Part shown: positions 62,154 to 64,000 of the stretch, one piece after another | Position numbering within the stretch: position 1 is the first letter of the stretch | Layout of the letters: each line of letters opens with the position of its first letter | Source of the DNA: Anoplolepis gracilipes | Lineage: Eukaryota > Arthropoda > Insecta > Hymenoptera > Formicidae | NCBI RefSeq assembly: GCF_047496725.1 | Contig: NC_132981.1 | Coordinates: forward strand, 4,430,001 to 4,494,000 | Reading direction: 5' to 3' | DNA length: 64,000 bases | Made by a program: the position numbers and the translations under genes | The notes under the pieces: generated by a model | What the model saw: the letters and a program-made list of their open reading frames with translations, nothing else | Databases searched by the model: none | What the model was told of the DNA's origin: nothing

Positions 62154-62190
<37 letters not shown>
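62154..62190. repeat. (TA)n microsatellite
   Basis: Pure TA tract of about 36 bp between the MADF and p38 genes. Confidence 0.85.
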
Positions 62191-62192
<2 letters not shown>

Positions 62193-62469
62193 ATGATAAA
62201 TTAATTTTACGGCGTATGATTTCTCTTCCTAGACTAAAAGAGATGATATTTGATAAAATAATTTAAAAAATGTATACACAAACAAATTGTGTAAGAATAA
62301 ACATTATTGATAAACAGATAATCAATTAATAACCAAATTAACCAATACGACAATGTGTTTTTCCTTTTAACAAAATTATACATTCTATCCTCTGACAGAT
62401 AAATTCGAATAATTAATAAAATGTTATCTATAAATTATGTACATTTGTGATTTTTATATATGACAATTG

Positions 62470-62471
62470 TA

Positions 62472-62517
<46 letters not shown>

Positions 62518-62547
62518 GGTGCGCGTGTGTGTGTTGTACATATATAC

Positions 62548-62606
<59 letters not shown>
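62470..62606. repeat. Compound (GT)n-(GC)n-(TACA)n-(AT)n microsatellite
   Basis: A GT tract (about 62475-62509), GCGC, TACA units and a long AT tract follow each other just 3' of the p38 gene. Open frames here translate to CVCV and YIYI repeats and are not genes. Confidence 0.9.
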
Positions 62607-62609
<3 letters not shown>

Positions 62610-62688
62610 CACAATACTATTTATTCTGTGTTAATCTCTATATCTTATCTTACTGTGTTTAAATCCATATCACGCTATGAATGTAATC

Positions 62689-63605
62689 TTAAGAAGTCGT
62701 TTCAATTGTTGAAGACAACGTGGGTAACTGCTGTGGAACAAAGTTTACAGCTTCGTGGTACACAAGTTCTACAAGTAAGAATGCCCGTTATTCAAATTGT
62801 AAAAAATATTTTATATTAAAATAGAAAATAATAAAGATCCATTACCCTTCCATTTTTCTACTGGTAGGTCCATGTCCTCAAAACTTTGATCATATGGTAG
62901 AGACACAGGTTCGTCAGTTGGATCTGCGTATTGCGCAAGATATGGATGTGCTAATGCTTGTTCAGCAGTGATCCTTTTTTCTGCGTCCAATTCCAACATC
63001 AATTCTAACAAATCAATAGCTAAACAAAAATTTGACATAGTTCTATTTACTCATTCAATACATATTCCCAACAATGAACATTTTTCATTTACCTAAAGGA
63101 TTAGCTCCACGAAATACCTCTTTAAAGTTTTTTTTCTTTAATGGTGGTAAACTCTGAATATAATTTCTGGCCTATAACAATAATTAAAAATTACAATAAA
63201 AAGTCATATAAATAGCATTTGTGCAATTTAGATTCTGTAAGATTTATACTTTCTATGCATTATATGTACTGTATATTCTATATGGTTTATATCTACATAA
63301 AAGTTCTGAAAGTTTTATAATTATATATGTTTATAATGAATTTATAAATTTATTATTTTTACATCTTAACATAAAATATAAACTAGATATCAAATCAAGA
63401 AATAAAAACTATCTTTACAAAGAAATAAAAATACACTTTTTGGAAAGCTACATTTGAAAAAACCTGTATATGAGATAAAATCTAATATCATATACATTAA
63501 ATTACATAAAAAAAAACAAATTTACCTCTTGGCTAGTAATTTTGCTTAATGTTTCCTCTGTGGGTGTGCCACAGAGTACTAACACTCGTGTTAGGTGATC
63601 AATGT
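62689..63605 (-). CDS. p38b: p38 MAP kinase, C-terminal half (partial at right edge)
   Basis: p38 is a stress-activated Ser/Thr kinase acting downstream of MKK3/6. Exons 63605-63526, 63171-63093, 63019-62846 and 62768-62689 join in phase. They encode the kinase C-lobe: DIDHLTRVLVLCGTPTEE, SLPPLKKKNF.EVFRGANPL, AIDLLELMLELDAEKRITAE and QALAHPYLAQYADPTDEP. The common-docking region and the L16 extension YDQSFEDMDLPVEKWKELVY follow, then the stop at 62689-62691. The DMDLPV.KWKEL stretch resembles insect p38b most closely. The ATP-binding region, HRD and DFG motifs and the TGY activation loop are not in the window and must lie beyond 64000. The C-terminal tail after NFVPQQ is short and diverged. 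Confidence 0.93.
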
Positions 63606-63883
63606 CTGCTTACGGTTAAGGTATGTTTAAAAAGCAATATTAAAATTAAATATGACAAACAATAATTTTAGTTGTGCTAATATACATCAAACCATTTCCA
63701 TAAATTATAAATTATCGTGCACATCTAGAATAAGCTGGATGTTTGTTATAAAGCAGCATGAATTAATTCAAATATTGAATATATACAAAAAAATAATAAT
63801 CTTTTTAAACTTTTCTGTTATAAATATATAATTATATAAAATATTATATAAACATATATATATTACCCTTTTTATACCTAGAC

Positions 63884-63888
<5 letters not shown>

Positions 63889-63937
<49 letters not shown>
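63889..63937. repeat. (TA)n microsatellite at right edge
   Basis: Pure TA tract in a p38 intron near the window end. Confidence 0.85.
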
Positions 63938-63939
<2 letters not shown>

Positions 63940-64000
63940 AAGTGCAGAGAGGTTTTATTACTAAAATTTTATATAAAATATTATGTATAATTTGAACCCA

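Larger units (their letters stand above)
61389..62688. other. Spacer between MADF and p38 genes
   Basis: AT-rich sequence with the TA and GT microsatellites. The MADF promoter and the p38 3' UTR, both on the - strand, must lie here. A + strand frame at 61310-61627 starts inside the MADF exon and looks like chance. Confidence 0.5.

Noticed and set aside
62447..62819. Two + strand frames of 71 and 119 codons
   Set aside because: They translate GT and TA microsatellites, and the end of the longer one is the antisense of the p38 last exon.
1..64000. tRNA, rRNA and CRISPR arrays
   Set aside because: No cloverleaf with a plausible A and B box, no rRNA-like block and no regular repeat-spacer array was seen on reading through. 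A covariance-model scan would be decisive.

Overview
The window looks like nuclear DNA from a hymenopteran insect, most likely an ant. It is very AT-rich, carries many TA, CT and GA microsatellites, and has compact coding exons separated by AT-rich introns. The clearest marker is a tachykinin precursor with repeated APMGFQGMRGKK units and the terminal pair SPFRYFEMRGKK / NPRWELRGMFVGVRGKK, an arrangement I associate with bee and ant tachykinin precursors.

Four genes are well supported. On the + strand is the tachykinin precursor (45312-49402, six coding exons, plus possible alternative 3' splicing), followed by a TRIC/TMEM38 intracellular cation channel (54683-58224, seven coding exons whose phases all match). 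On the - strand are a MADF (Myb/SANT-like) protein with a cysteine-rich tail (59860-61388, five exons) and the 3' half of a p38 MAP kinase gene (62689-63605, four exons, continuing past the right edge). A long intronless - strand ORF (27501-30035, 844 aa) is certainly coding but I do not recognise it. It is followed in another frame by a second coding-like stretch.

Several split genes consist of exons too short to stand out as ORFs. I found them by looking for coding-like stretches bounded by splice sites and checking phase. They are: (a) a - strand gene at 32635-35160 encoding a small protein with one C-terminal membrane segment, with an in-frame TGA in one candidate exon; (b) a - strand gene running from a divergent E2F/CCAAT promoter beside TRIC (about 54.1 kb) to 47544, whose last two exons lie inside tachykinin introns on the opposite strand; (c) a two-exon + strand model (2835-7145) with one membrane segment; (d) a - strand fragment at 39449-40063 that reads through only with a 37-nt intron or a one-base frameshift. 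None has a recognised family.

The rest is mostly AT-rich noncoding DNA with microsatellites, a mariner-like MITE (50506-50893), foldback elements near 13.7, 35.4 and 35.9 kb, short tandem repeats, and a few CpG-richer islands that may be regulatory (about 8.9-9.4, 18.2-18.9, 41.6-42.1 and 54.0-54.7 kb). I saw no tRNA, rRNA or CRISPR array. All positions and splice calls were made by eye, so exon edges may be off by a few bases.
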